A stretch of DNA of 64,000 bases. Origin: Cellvibrionales bacterium UBA4451 (GTDB taxonomy: Bacteria; Pseudomonadota; Gammaproteobacteria; Pseudomonadales; Porticoccaceae). Below the pieces are notes generated by a model. That model saw only the letters and a list, made by a program, of their open reading frames with translations. It had not been told where the DNA came from and did no database searches. Shown piece by piece: positions 1 through 7,376 of the stretch. The stretch spans positions 62,001 through 126,000 of the forward strand of contig DGPB01000010.1 of the NCBI GenBank assembly GCA_002390285.1. Direction: 5' to 3'. Position 1 is the stretch's first letter. Each line of letters opens with the position of its first letter. A program made the position numbers and the translations under genes.

Positions 1-644
1 TCGAGCGCACGGGTGCAGAAAATGGTGATCTGATTTTCTTTGGTGCCGATAAGGGCAAGGTTGTATCGGAAGCGCTGGGTGCATTGCGTTGTAAGTTAGG
101 TGCGGACCTTGAGCTGTATACCTGTGATTGGGCACCACTTTGGGTCGTTGACTTTCCCATGTTTGAAGAGACCGGCGATGGCAACTGGACATCGTTACAC
201 CATCCGTTTACACGTCCGGCCTGTACTGCTGAAGAGTTGGAAAATGATCCAGAAAATGCACTGTCTCTCGCCTATGACATGGTGTTGAATGGCACTGAGT
301 TGGGCGGTGGTTCTATTCGTATTCATAACCCAGCCATGCAGAAAACCGTCTTCCATGTACTGGGAATTAGCGATGAAGAGGCCAATGAAAAATTTGGTTT
401 CCTCGTAGATGCGCTCAGCTACGGCTGTCCTCCCCATGGTGGACTGGCGTTTGGTTTGGATCGTCTGATTATGTTGATGACGGGCAGTGACTCCATTCGT
501 GATGTGATTGCCTTCCCCAAAACCCAGTCAGCAGCCTGTGTGATGACCGACGCGCCTGGATCAGTGGACAAAAAACAATTACGCGAGCTGAATATTCGCT
601 TGAGAGAGAAACCGGCGAGCGAAAAACCGGCTGAAGAGAAGTAA
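1..644 (+). CDS. aspS: Aspartyl-tRNA synthetase, C-terminal part
   Basis: Only the 3' part of the gene is in the window; the reading frame is open from base 3 to the TAA at 642-644. The product charges tRNA-Asp (or tRNA-Asx) with aspartate in the cytoplasm. The class II synthetase motif 3 region is clear (GGLAFGLDRL followed by MLMTGSDSIRDVIAFPK), as is the bacterial AspRS ending with TDAPG and QLRELNIRL. An upstream stretch (ENGDLIFFGADK) belongs to the bacterial insertion domain. The last residues form a small duplicated K-P-A-E tail. AspS upstream of yebC-ruvCAB is the usual gammaproteobacterial order. Identification is firm; the N-terminal half lies outside the window. Confidence 0.95.
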   Translation, partial: ERTGAENGDLIFFGADKGKVVSEALGALRCKLGADLELYTCDWAPLWVVDFPMFEETGDGNWTSLHHPFTRPACTAEELENDPENALSLAYDMVLNGTELGGGSIRIHNPAMQKTVFHVLGISDEEANEKFGFLVDALSYGCPPHGGLAFGLDRLIMLMTGSDSIRDVIAFPKTQSAACVMTDAPGSVDKKQLRELNIRLREKPASEKPAEEK

Positions 645-717
645 TTAATTAGCGCCTGCTTCCAGTTTATGGTGTTGGGTGCCTATAAAATGTAACGAGC
701 AGTACTAATAGCAACGT

Positions 718-800
718 AAATAGCAAGAAACTGCGGAGCGAAAGTTGAGACCTATCTTTTTGATAGGCGAAACTTGAGTGAGCACGCGACGTAGCTATTT
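718..800. other. Extended hairpin in the aspS-yebC spacer
   Basis: An imperfect long dyad fills the 200-bp spacer. The outer arms AAATAGC (718-724) and GCTATTT (794-800) are perfect complements. Inside is a second hairpin, AAGTT plus CCTATC (742-756) against GATAGG plus AACTT (762-775), with a five-base loop. There is no T-run after it, so it is not a simple terminator. It could shape the yebC leader or protect an mRNA end. Structure is seen; function is unknown. Confidence 0.4.
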
Positions 801-848
801 GACTGCGCAGTAATTTTAGAGGTAGCCCTCTCTCTATAGGAGGAAAGT

Positions 849-1610
849 ATGGCGGGTCATAGTAAATGGGCCAATATTAAGCACCGTAAAGCGGCTCAAG
901 ATGCTAAACGGGGCAAGATTTTTACCAAGTTAATTCGAGAGCTAGTGGTAGCCGCCAAGGCCGGTGGCCCCAACCCTGAAGATAACCCGCGGTTACGTGC
1001 AGCGGTAGATAAAGCGCTAGGCTCTAATATGAAGCGCGACACCGTCGAGAAGGCAATAGCGCGTGGCGCAGGGGCTGGCGAAGGTGACAATTACGATGAA
1101 ATTACTTATGAAGGCTATGGGGTTGGTGGTATAGCTATTCTCGTGGAGTGCATGACCGACAACCGTAATCGAACCGTCTCTGACGTACGTCATGCCTTTG
1201 ACAAACGCGGAGGCAACCTGGGGACTGATGGCTCTGTTGCTTATTTGTTTACCCGCACCGGGCAAATCAGTTTTGCACCGGGTGGTGATGATGAAAATTA
1301 TGAAGAAAAAATTATGGATGCAGCACTAGAAGCGGGAGCTGAAGATGTTGTGACCAATGATGATCAATCCATTGATGTGATGACAGCCTGGGAAGATTTT
1401 ACCGCAGTGAAAGACGCCATTGTCGCTGCAGGTTTAGAGCCTGATGATGCAGAGATCACTATGCTGGCTTCTATCACCATCCCGCTGGACAAAGAGGGTG
1501 CTGAAAAAGCATTGGCATTAATCGACAGCCTTGAAGACTTGGACGATGTCCAAAATGTGTACACCAATGCCGATATTTCACTTGAGGTGATGGAGCAATT
1601 GGATTCATAA
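849..1610 (+). CDS. yebC: YebC/PmpR-family protein
   Basis: A 253-residue member of the YebC/TACO1 family, with the hallmark N-terminus MAGHSKWANIKHRK and a conserved GPNPEDNPRLRAAVDKA region. Family members are described as DNA-binding transcriptional regulators and, more recently, as ribosome-associated factors that help translation of proline-rich stretches. The sequence does not decide which role applies. The ATG has a strong Shine-Dalgarno (AGGAGGAAAG) just upstream. It sits between aspS and ruvCAB as in many Gammaproteobacteria, although here about 2 kb and two unrelated genes separate it from ruvC. Full length, no anomalies. Confidence 0.95.
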   Translation: MAGHSKWANIKHRKAAQDAKRGKIFTKLIRELVVAAKAGGPNPEDNPRLRAAVDKALGSNMKRDTVEKAIARGAGAGEGDNYDEITYEGYGVGGIAILVECMTDNRNRTVSDVRHAFDKRGGNLGTDGSVAYLFTRTGQISFAPGGDDENYEEKIMDAALEAGAEDVVTNDDQSIDVMTAWEDFTAVKDAIVAAGLEPDDAEITMLASITIPLDKEGAEKALALIDSLEDLDDVQNVYTNADISLEVMEQLDS

Positions 1611-1728
1611 CCGATTGCACTTACCTAGCCGCATACCTACCCACTTACTTAAGTGAAAGCGCGCGTTATTAACTATTTTTAATAAAATTTTTTAATTGAA
1701 CTCAACGAGTAATCAACGGAGAAAAAAG

Positions 1729-2085
1729 ATGAAAGTATTGAAAAAAACTGATGACTATACCGTTTATCAAAAGCGTTCAGGTCGTTATGCCGTTATTGGT
1801 GCGGATAACAGCCCTATCAATGGTGACGAAAAAGTCAAAATTCTCGTAGCTGAGGGCATTGTTAAACAAGCCGTGGCTGCACCTGAACCCGAAATTGTTG
1901 AAGAGGCCGTAGCTGAAGAAGCAGTAGTTGAAGAGGCTGTTGTAGAAGAAGTTGTAGCCGAGGAAGAAGCTGCTCCAGAAGTTGCAGCGGAGCCTGCTGC
2001 TGAAGAAGAGCCAGCCCCAGAAGTTGCAGAAGAACCTGCTGCTGAGGAAGCTCCGGCTGAAGAAGCGCCTGAAACAAAAGAATAA
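1729..2085 (+). CDS. Small protein with acidic Glu/Ala/Pro tail, unknown function
   Basis: A 118-residue protein; the start at 1729 is chosen because GGAGA lies 6 bases before it. Residues 1-48 form a compact basic/mixed head (MKVLKKTDDYTVYQKRSGRY, then a glycine/aspartate turn and a KVKILVAEG segment). The rest is a low-complexity acidic tail of repeated EEAVVEE/EEPAAEEAPAEE units. There is no signal peptide or membrane segment. It has its own terminator at 2104. I do not recognise a named family; the head could be a small RNA- or protein-binding fold and the tail resembles disordered acidic linkers. Coding status is well supported by the RBS, terminator and head composition; function is unknown. 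Confidence 0.75.
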   Translation: MKVLKKTDDYTVYQKRSGRYAVIGADNSPINGDEKVKILVAEGIVKQAVAAPEPEIVEEAVAEEAVVEEAVVEEVVAEEEAAPEVAAEPAAEEEPAPEVAEEPAAEEAPAEEAPETKE

Positions 2086-2103
2086 TCTAACAGTTTGTTT
2101 CAG

Positions 2104-2133
2104 AAAAGGCGGCTTATTTAAGCCGCCTTTTTT
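2104..2133 (+). terminator. Rho-independent terminator after the acidic-tail gene
   Basis: Twelve-base-pair perfect stem, AAAAGGCGGCTT (2104-2115) with AAGCCGCCTTTT (2120-2131), four-base loop and T-run. It lies 18 bases after the stop codon. Confidence 0.9.
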
Positions 2134-2170
2134 ATTGCGAGGAATAAATTATATATGATGCCAGTTAACA

Positions 2171-2263
2171 GGGTCAGAGTGAGTGTTTTTTAATCAAATT
2201 CTAGCCTTTGCCTAACTGATAATAAAACAACTAAACTGTACATATAATATTCGTTTTGACCCC
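2171..2263. repeat. Possible remnant of a GGGTCAGAGT-type inverted repeat
   Basis: GGGTCAGAGT (2171-2180) and TTTGACCCC (2255-2263) are oppositely oriented versions of the arm seen intact at 28924-28972. The spacer is AT-rich and has no ORF. Read as a decayed copy of the same element; the similarity is short, so this is tentative. Confidence 0.3.
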
Positions 2264-2296
2264 ATTAATTATGCATGGCAGCAATAGGAATCAACA

Positions 2297-2779
2297 ATGG
2301 CTTCCGGAAAAAGAGAAACAATACTGACCTTTATTGCTGAACCGACGTCGGCCAATTTTGCCGGTAATGTTCACGGCGGCAGTGTGATGAAGTGGCTGGA
2401 CCATGCTGGTTATGCCTGCGCTGCTGGTTGGAGCGGGCGCTATTGCGTGACTGCCAATGTAGGCGGTATTCGGTTTATTAAGCCCATACATGTGGGTAAC
2501 CTGGTGCGAGTTACCGCAAAGGTGATCTATACGGGTACATCAAGTATGCATGTACTGCTGGATGTTAGCGCCACAGACCCTAGGGAAGATGATTACCAGT
2601 CTACAACGCGCTGCATTATGGTGTTTGTTGCCATGGGGGATGATAAAAAGCCGACTGCCGTCCAACCCTGGATTGCTGAAACAGAAAAGGATAAGGCGCT
2701 GGCTGATGCTGCAGTGCGGTTGATGGACTCTAGCCGAGCAATCCAGCAGGATACGCTCGCTGCAATAGATGCCGACTAG
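2297..2779 (+). CDS. Acyl-CoA thioesterase (hotdog fold, YciA-like)
   Basis: A 160-residue cytoplasmic hotdog-fold hydrolase that would cleave acyl-CoA to free acid and CoA. The diagnostic stretch is near residues 15-36: a PTSANFAGNVHGG segment, then VMKWLDHAGYACA, where the HGG and the Asp are the usual active-site region. GIRFIKPIHVGNLV and the paired strand that follows are typical of the YciA/BFIT family. It has an AGGAA ribosome site and stands alone between a terminator and a non-coding stretch. Substrate chain length cannot be read from the sequence. Confidence 0.88.
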   Translation: MASGKRETILTFIAEPTSANFAGNVHGGSVMKWLDHAGYACAAGWSGRYCVTANVGGIRFIKPIHVGNLVRVTAKVIYTGTSSMHVLLDVSATDPREDDYQSTTRCIMVFVAMGDDKKPTAVQPWIAETEKDKALADAAVRLMDSSRAIQQDTLAAIDAD

Positions 2780-2886
2780 GAGTAAATTGTTAAAGGGAGT
2801 AATATCAATTTGATCCTATTGATTATTGCCACTTAATTAGTCGTTTAGAGATTTAGTAATTGGCGTGAAAACTAGCGCATTAAAAA

Positions 2887-3170
2887 ATGGGGTTTAACGT
2901 CGAGCAATGGGAGGCTGCTATTGCTGACTGGCCAGTGATGGAGCGTTAGAAAAGTGCTGACTGTGATGCGCTGCGAGATATGACTTTTCGTTTTCTGGTG
3001 CGTAAAAGTATTATCTCCGGCGGTGATTTTCAATTCACTAATATTCATTCAGAGGAAATACTTGGCTTCAAACAAATACTCCGTTAGTAAAGTGGATTAG
3101 CTCTATCCGAAGATGACTTCCCTTCTACTCAATGGTGGATACAATTTCCACCAACCGAGCTGGAAATCGT
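2887..3170 (+). pseudogene. Decayed ORF of unknown family
   Basis: Read from ATG 2887, the frame gives plausible protein (FNVEQWEAAIADWPVMER, stop, DALRDMTFRFLVRKSIISGG, DFQFTNIHSEEILGFKQILR, two stops, then SEDDFPSTQWW). It is broken by one TAG and a TAG-TAA pair, with a possible shift before a TAG at 3168-3170. Tryptophan-rich protein-like composition on both sides of the stops suggests a former gene of about 95 codons followed by a weak terminator. I do not recognise the family. It could also be chance. Confidence 0.35.
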
Positions 3171-3181
3171 AGTTTTTCAAC

Positions 3182-3203
3182 GGCGGATAACCCGCCTTTT
3201 TTG
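3182..3203 (+). terminator. Weak rho-independent terminator
   Basis: GGCGG (3182-3186), loop ATAAC, CCGCC (3192-3196), then a run of T. The stem is short but GC-rich. It fits the end of the decayed ORF just upstream. Confidence 0.5.
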
Positions 3204-3536
3204 TTTTTTATAATTAGAGTTTTGACGACGATTACTTTCATGGAGTCTCAATCGTTTATTAGATTATGTGGCTGCCCCAGATGACTACTTAACACAACCC
3301 TCAGCAGGATCTCCTCTTATATCATCAACGCTATGGATCGGTTCCATAATTGTTCGATGCTCATTCAGTTAAAATTTGTTATTAATAAGCCGAACCACTG
3401 CTTTTGTTTCCCCATCCTTTTTCTCTGAACAGAAGCCCTTGTCATTTCTTCTAGCTCTTAACAGATTTCCAGATCTTGGGGATTGGGGTATTCAAAATAA
3501 CAAACAATGTTTGAAGGGCATAAACCTGTGGGAGAG

Positions 3537-3576
3537 AAGCCCGATGAACCCTATTGTTTAGGGCTTGTTTTTTTTA
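3537..3576 (+). terminator. Terminator-like hairpin just before the ruvC promoter
   Basis: AAGCCC (3537-3542) pairs with GGGCTT (3561-3566), with an inner CCCT/AGGG pairing, followed by GTTTTTTTT. No protein gene precedes it within 700 bases, so it either ends transcription of an unrecognised RNA or insulates the SOS promoter that starts about 10 bases later. Confidence 0.6.
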
Positions 3577-3586
3577 TTGGTTAATA

Positions 3587-3606
3587 TACTGTAGCAATAT
3601 ACAGTA
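3587..3606. promoter_or_regulatory. LexA (SOS) operator for ruvCAB
   Basis: TACTGTAGCAATATACAGTA is a perfect match to the gammaproteobacterial SOS box CTGT-N8-ACAG with flanking TA on both sides. It lies 18 bases before the ruvC start. LexA binding here would make ruvCAB DNA-damage inducible; in E. coli it is ruvAB that carries the SOS box. Confidence 0.9.
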
Positions 3607-3623
3607 CTGGTGGTATTTATGGC

Positions 3624-4163
3624 ATGACCCTTATTCTTGGTATCGACCCCGGCTCTCGCAAAACGGGCTTTGGCATCATTAAAGCCATTGGTTCAAAGGC
3701 TGAATATGTCACCAGCGGGATTATCCGTTTACCCACCGGTGAATTACCGGCACGCCTCAAAGTGATTTTTGACAGTGTGGCTGAAATTATTGCTGAATAT
3801 GAACCGGTAGAGATGGCTGTTGAAGATATATTCTTTGCTCGCGATCCTCGTGCTGCATTGAAGTTGGGGCAGGCCCGAGGGGCTGCTATTGTGGCGGGTG
3901 TCACAGCAGGATTACCGGTGGCGGAATATGCTGCTCGATCAGTGAAGCAGTCCGTGGTTGGAACCGGTGCCGCCAGTAAGGAGCAAGTGCAACATATGGT
4001 AAAGCAATTGCTTAAGCTGCCTTCAGCGCCTGCCGAGGACGCGGCCGATGCGTTAGCTGTGGCGCTTTGTCATGCCCAAACGTTACGTACGGCCACCAGT
4101 ATGGGTATTCAGGTTCGTTACTCAAAAGGCAGGCTGAAAGAAATAGAGAGAAGCGAGGTCTAG
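3624..4163 (+). CDS. ruvC: Holliday junction resolvase RuvC
   Basis: Endonuclease that cuts four-way junctions in the RuvABC resolvasome. The 179 residues show all four acidic catalytic positions: D8 in ILGIDPGSRKTG, E67 in VEDIFF, and D139 and D142 in AEDAADALA, aligned with D7/E66/D138/D141 of the E. coli enzyme. The start at 3624 has TGGTGG upstream. The nearby ATG at 3619 opens only a two-codon frame. First gene of ruvC-ruvA-ruvB, all within the same SOS-controlled transcript. Confidence 0.97.
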   Translation: MTLILGIDPGSRKTGFGIIKAIGSKAEYVTSGIIRLPTGELPARLKVIFDSVAEIIAEYEPVEMAVEDIFFARDPRAALKLGQARGAAIVAGVTAGLPVAEYAARSVKQSVVGTGAASKEQVQHMVKQLLKLPSAPAEDAADALAVALCHAQTLRTATSMGIQVRYSKGRLKEIERSEV

Positions 4164-4173
4164 GAGAGCACGT

Positions 4174-4776
4174 GTGATAGGTCGAATTGAAGGGGTCTTG
4201 CTGGAAAAGCAGGCGCCAGAGCTACTGATCGATGTTCAGGGTCTCGGGTACGAGGTGTTGGTCTCTCTGAACACCTTTTTTGATTTGCCTGCACTGGGTG
4301 AAAAGGTCACGCTTCGAACACACTTTGTTGTAAGAGAAGATGTACAGCAATTGTACGGTTTTGCCGATGTGCGTGAGCGTGAGCTGTTCCGCACCTTGAT
4401 TAAGGTGAGTGGTGTTGGGCCCAAAATGGCGCTGGCTATTTTGTCCGGCATGACCGCGACTGACTTTGTGCATTCTGTTCAGACCAATGACACAGCAACG
4501 CTGGTAAAATTGCCCGGTGTTGGCAAGAAAACAGCGGAACGCCTGATTGTAGAAATGCGTGACAGACTTGAGAGCTTTGGCAATACGGCTGATATCGGTA
4601 TGCTGTCAGCATCTGCCAGCAATCAATCTGCTGCGGTAAAAGAGGCAGAGAGTGCGCTGATTACCCTTGGTTATAAGCCTCAAGAAGCGGCCCGTATGGT
4701 CAATGCCTGTGCTGGAGAAAAACAAACCAGTCAGGAATTGATACGTCAGGCACTAAAAAGCATGGTTAAAACCTAG
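4174..4776 (+). CDS. ruvA: Holliday junction branch migration protein RuvA
   Basis: A 200-residue junction-binding subunit that loads RuvB rings onto Holliday junctions. It starts with GTG (MIGRIEGVL, the family N-terminus), 10 bases after ruvC. The OB-fold domain covers roughly residues 1-63, two helix-hairpin-helix motifs follow (GVGPKMALAIL and LPGVGKKTAERLI), and the C-terminal RuvB-contact domain carries ALITLGYKPQEAARM. Standard length and order. Confidence 0.97.
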   Translation: MIGRIEGVLLEKQAPELLIDVQGLGYEVLVSLNTFFDLPALGEKVTLRTHFVVREDVQQLYGFADVRERELFRTLIKVSGVGPKMALAILSGMTATDFVHSVQTNDTATLVKLPGVGKKTAERLIVEMRDRLESFGNTADIGMLSASASNQSAAVKEAESALITLGYKPQEAARMVNACAGEKQTSQELIRQALKSMVKT

Positions 4777-4799
4777 ACTGAGCAAGATATACTTCCGTC

Positions 4800-5819
4800 A
4801 TGATTGAAACTGACCGCCTGATATCCCCCGAAGCCTCCATCCAAGAGGATCGTTTTGACCGCGCCATTCGCCCATTAAGTCTCAATGATTATGTGGGGCA
4901 GCAGGTCGTCCGGGAACAAATGGAAATTTTTATTGGTGCGGCCCGAAAACGTGAAGAACCGCTGGATCACACATTGATATTTGGTCCGCCCGGCCTAGGT
5001 AAAACAACACTGGCCCACATTATTGCCAATGAGATGGGGGTTGGTCTGAAAACCACATCGGGCCCGGTGCTTGAGAAGGCGGGTGACCTTGCGGCATTGA
5101 TGACCAATCTGGAACCTGGTGATGTGTTGTTTATCGATGAAATCCATCGGTTGAGTCCAGTTCTAGAAGAGGTCATCTATCCTGCGATGGAGGATTACCA
5201 GCTGGATATTATGATTGGGGAAGGACCAGCCGCTCGCTCCATCAAACTTGATATCCCACCCTTCACCCTCGTGGGTGCGACAACGCGTGCAGGCTTGCTG
5301 ACATCGCCCTTGCGGGACAGGTTTGGCATTGTACAGCGGCTAGAATTTTATTCGGTTGAAGAGCTAAGCACGATAGTTGCTCGCTCTGCCGGTATTCTCG
5401 GCGTTCCTCTGGACGAGTCGGGAGCCAGAGAAATTGCTCGTCGTTCTAGGGGCACCCCTAGGATAGCCAATCGCCTGTTGAGACGAGTCAGAGACTATGC
5501 CGAGATCAAAGCCGATGGCGATATCACGACCGAGGTAGCGGACCAGGCTCTGAATATGCTCAATGTGGACACGAGTGGTTTCGATCATATGGATCGGCGG
5601 CTGATGCTGGCGATTATGGAGAAATTCGATGGTGGCCCAGTGGGGGTTGATAACTTGGCAGCGGCCATTAGTGAAGAGAGAGATACCATTGAAGATGTGC
5701 TGGAACCCTACCTTATTCAGCAGGGCTATATGATTCGAACCCCACGGGGGCGTATGGTGACTCACCTGGCTTATCAGCACTTTGGTTTGCCTAGTCCAAA
5801 AAAATTAATAAATAACTAG
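4800..5819 (+). CDS. ruvB: Holliday junction DNA helicase RuvB
   Basis: A 339-residue AAA+ motor that drives branch migration with RuvA. Walker A is GPPGLGKT (62-69), Walker B/box II is FIDEIHR (about 111-117), followed by the family signature GEGPAARSIKLDIPPFTLVGATTRAG and a C-terminal winged-helix domain with PRGRMVTHLAYQHFG. It begins 23 bases after ruvA and ends 13 bases before ybgC, so the ruv and tol units run together with no terminator between them. Confidence 0.97.
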   Translation: MIETDRLISPEASIQEDRFDRAIRPLSLNDYVGQQVVREQMEIFIGAARKREEPLDHTLIFGPPGLGKTTLAHIIANEMGVGLKTTSGPVLEKAGDLAALMTNLEPGDVLFIDEIHRLSPVLEEVIYPAMEDYQLDIMIGEGPAARSIKLDIPPFTLVGATTRAGLLTSPLRDRFGIVQRLEFYSVEELSTIVARSAGILGVPLDESGAREIARRSRGTPRIANRLLRRVRDYAEIKADGDITTEVADQALNMLNVDTSGFDHMDRRLMLAIMEKFDGGPVGVDNLAAAISEERDTIEDVLEPYLIQQGYMIRTPRGRMVTHLAYQHFGLPSPKKLINN

Positions 5820-5832
5820 GTTTAATGGATAA

Positions 5833-6234
5833 ATGACCGAAGAATATTGTCTACCCATCCGTGTTTATGTTGAGGACACTGATGCGGGTGGTATTGTCTA
5901 TTATGCCAACTACCTAAAATATTTTGAACGCGCCCGAACTGAGCTGATTCGCACACTGGGTTACGATAAACCTGCTTTGTTTAATGGCCTACAGTTTGTT
6001 GTCCATTCTGTGGAAGTAAAGTACCGACAACCAGCCGTATTGGATGATCAGATTGTGGCTACGGCTAAGCTACTCTCAGTATCGCGAACGTCATTCACCA
6101 TTGCTCAGAAAGTATTGAGGAATAACGAGGTATTGGTTGAAGGGGTGGTCAAGGTGGCCTGCATCAATCATGAAAGAAAACGGCCGGCAGCGATACCGAC
6201 CGACATGCTGCAAACACTTCAGGCAGCCGTATAA
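5833..6234 (+). CDS. ybgC: Tol-Pal-associated acyl-CoA thioesterase YbgC
   Basis: A 133-residue hotdog-fold thioesterase, usually the first gene of the tol-pal cluster. The 4HBT active-site motif VEDTDAGGIVYYANYLKYFERARTE (about residues 13-37) contains the conserved Asp. Family enzymes hydrolyse short- or long-chain acyl-CoAs at the inner face of the membrane and have been linked to phospholipid metabolism. Followed after 31 bases by tolQ. Confidence 0.93.
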   Translation: MTEEYCLPIRVYVEDTDAGGIVYYANYLKYFERARTELIRTLGYDKPALFNGLQFVVHSVEVKYRQPAVLDDQIVATAKLLSVSRTSFTIAQKVLRNNEVLVEGVVKVACINHERKRPAAIPTDMLQTLQAAV

Positions 6235-6265
6235 GGTTAGAGTGGAATAAAAAAGGGAGTAACGG

Positions 6266-6940
6266 GTGACAGAACAACTATCTTTGTGGAGCTTGATTGC
6301 CAATGCCACTGTGCTTGTGCAGGGTGTGATGGCCTTGTTATTTATAGCTTCAATGATGTCTTGGGTGATGATTGTTCAGCGTGGCTTGTACCTCAGAAGT
6401 GCTAGTCGAAACCTGCGTGACTTCGAGGATAACTTTTGGTCAGGGGTCGATTTGAACGAGCTGTACCACGATAGTGGCGCTCATGGCGCAGCTGAGGGGT
6501 TAGCCAGTGTTTTTCGTGCGGGCTACCGTGAGTTCAATCGTCTTACTCAACAAAGTAATGCCGATCCGGATGCGGTGATGGAAGGTGCGGAGAGGTCTAT
6601 GCGGGTGGCGTTGTCTCGTGAAGAAGAAAAGCTCAACCGCAACTTACCGTTTCTCGCCAGTGTTGCTTCAGTGAGCCCCTATATCGGACTATTCGGAACT
6701 GTCTGGGGGATTATGAATTCCTTTCGTGGGTTGGCGAACGTTCAGCAAGCTACGTTGGCGACTGTCGCACCCGGTATTTCCGAGGCCCTAATTGCTACTG
6801 CTATGGGATTGTTTGCTGCCATCCCCGCGGTATTGGCATACAACCGTTATTCTGCCTCTGCAGACAGTATCTTTAGTGGTTATGAGATGTTCTCTGAAGA
6901 ATTTTCGAGCATTCTGCACCGTCGGGTTCATAGTGACTAA
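6266..6940 (+). CDS. tolQ: Tol-Pal proton channel subunit TolQ
   Basis: A 224-residue inner-membrane MotA/TolQ/ExbB-family protein. It begins with GTG after GGGAGTAACG. One membrane helix lies near residues 15-38; two more lie in the SPYIGLFGTVWGIMNSF and GISEALIATAMGLFAAIPAVLAYN regions that define the family. With TolR it uses the proton gradient to energise TolA for outer-membrane constriction at division. TolR starts two bases after its stop codon. Confidence 0.96.
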   Translation: MTEQLSLWSLIANATVLVQGVMALLFIASMMSWVMIVQRGLYLRSASRNLRDFEDNFWSGVDLNELYHDSGAHGAAEGLASVFRAGYREFNRLTQQSNADPDAVMEGAERSMRVALSREEEKLNRNLPFLASVASVSPYIGLFGTVWGIMNSFRGLANVQQATLATVAPGISEALIATAMGLFAAIPAVLAYNRYSASADSIFSGYEMFSEEFSSILHRRVHSD

Positions 6941-6942
6941 TC

Positions 6943-7371
6943 ATGAAATATTCCAGGCATAAGCGGCGACTGGTTGCTGAAATTAATGTCGTACCCTATA
7001 TCGATGTGATGTTGGTGCTATTAATTGTTTTTATGGTGACGGCACCCTTGCTGATGCAGGGTGTGAAAGTTGAATTGCCTCAGGCGCCTTCAGCGCCGCT
7101 TGAAAATAAGGATCAGGAGCCACTCATCGTTTCTATTAAGGCTGACGGTTCTTATTATCTTGATTTAGGGAATGGTAAAAACATTCAAGAAACTTTGCCT
7201 TCAATTATTGAAAAAGTAACTAAAGTTTTGCGCCAGCAACCGAAAACACCGGTGCTTGTATGGGGTGACGCTCGTGTGAACTACGGTGAAGTAGTGACCT
7301 TAATGAGCGAGTTGCAGAATGCGGGGGCACCTTCTGTCGGGCTTGTCACTGAGCCACCAGGAAAAAAATAA
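6943..7371 (+). CDS. tolR: Tol-Pal protein TolR
   Basis: A 142-residue ExbD/TolR-family protein with one N-terminal membrane helix. The proton-path Asp is in AEINVVPYIDVMLVLLIVFM (Asp near residue 20), and the periplasmic domain follows. It partners TolQ. Its start is two bases after tolQ, which implies translational coupling. Confidence 0.96.
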   Translation: MKYSRHKRRLVAEINVVPYIDVMLVLLIVFMVTAPLLMQGVKVELPQAPSAPLENKDQEPLIVSIKADGSYYLDLGNGKNIQETLPSIIEKVTKVLRQQPKTPVLVWGDARVNYGEVVTLMSELQNAGAPSVGLVTEPPGKK

Positions 7372-7376
7372 TTGTT

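Larger units (their letters stand above)
2780..3586. other. Long spacer with decayed sequence and two terminator-like hairpins
   Basis: About 800 bases between the thioesterase gene and the ruvC promoter hold no intact gene. The 5' half has a decayed reading frame (2887-3170, listed separately) and a weak terminator near 3182. The 3' half ends in a second terminator-like hairpin at 3537-3576. The open frame at 3376-3561 (61 codons, no RBS, odd composition) is not convincing. The region may hold the remains of one or two lost genes or an untranslated RNA. Confidence 0.5.

Noticed and set aside
3376..3561. 61-codon ORF before the ruvC promoter
   Set aside because: No ribosome site, atypical composition, and it overlaps the terminator-like hairpin.
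5364..5780. 138-codon open frame antisense to ruvB
   Set aside because: ruvB is intact and conserved here; the antisense translation is not protein-like.
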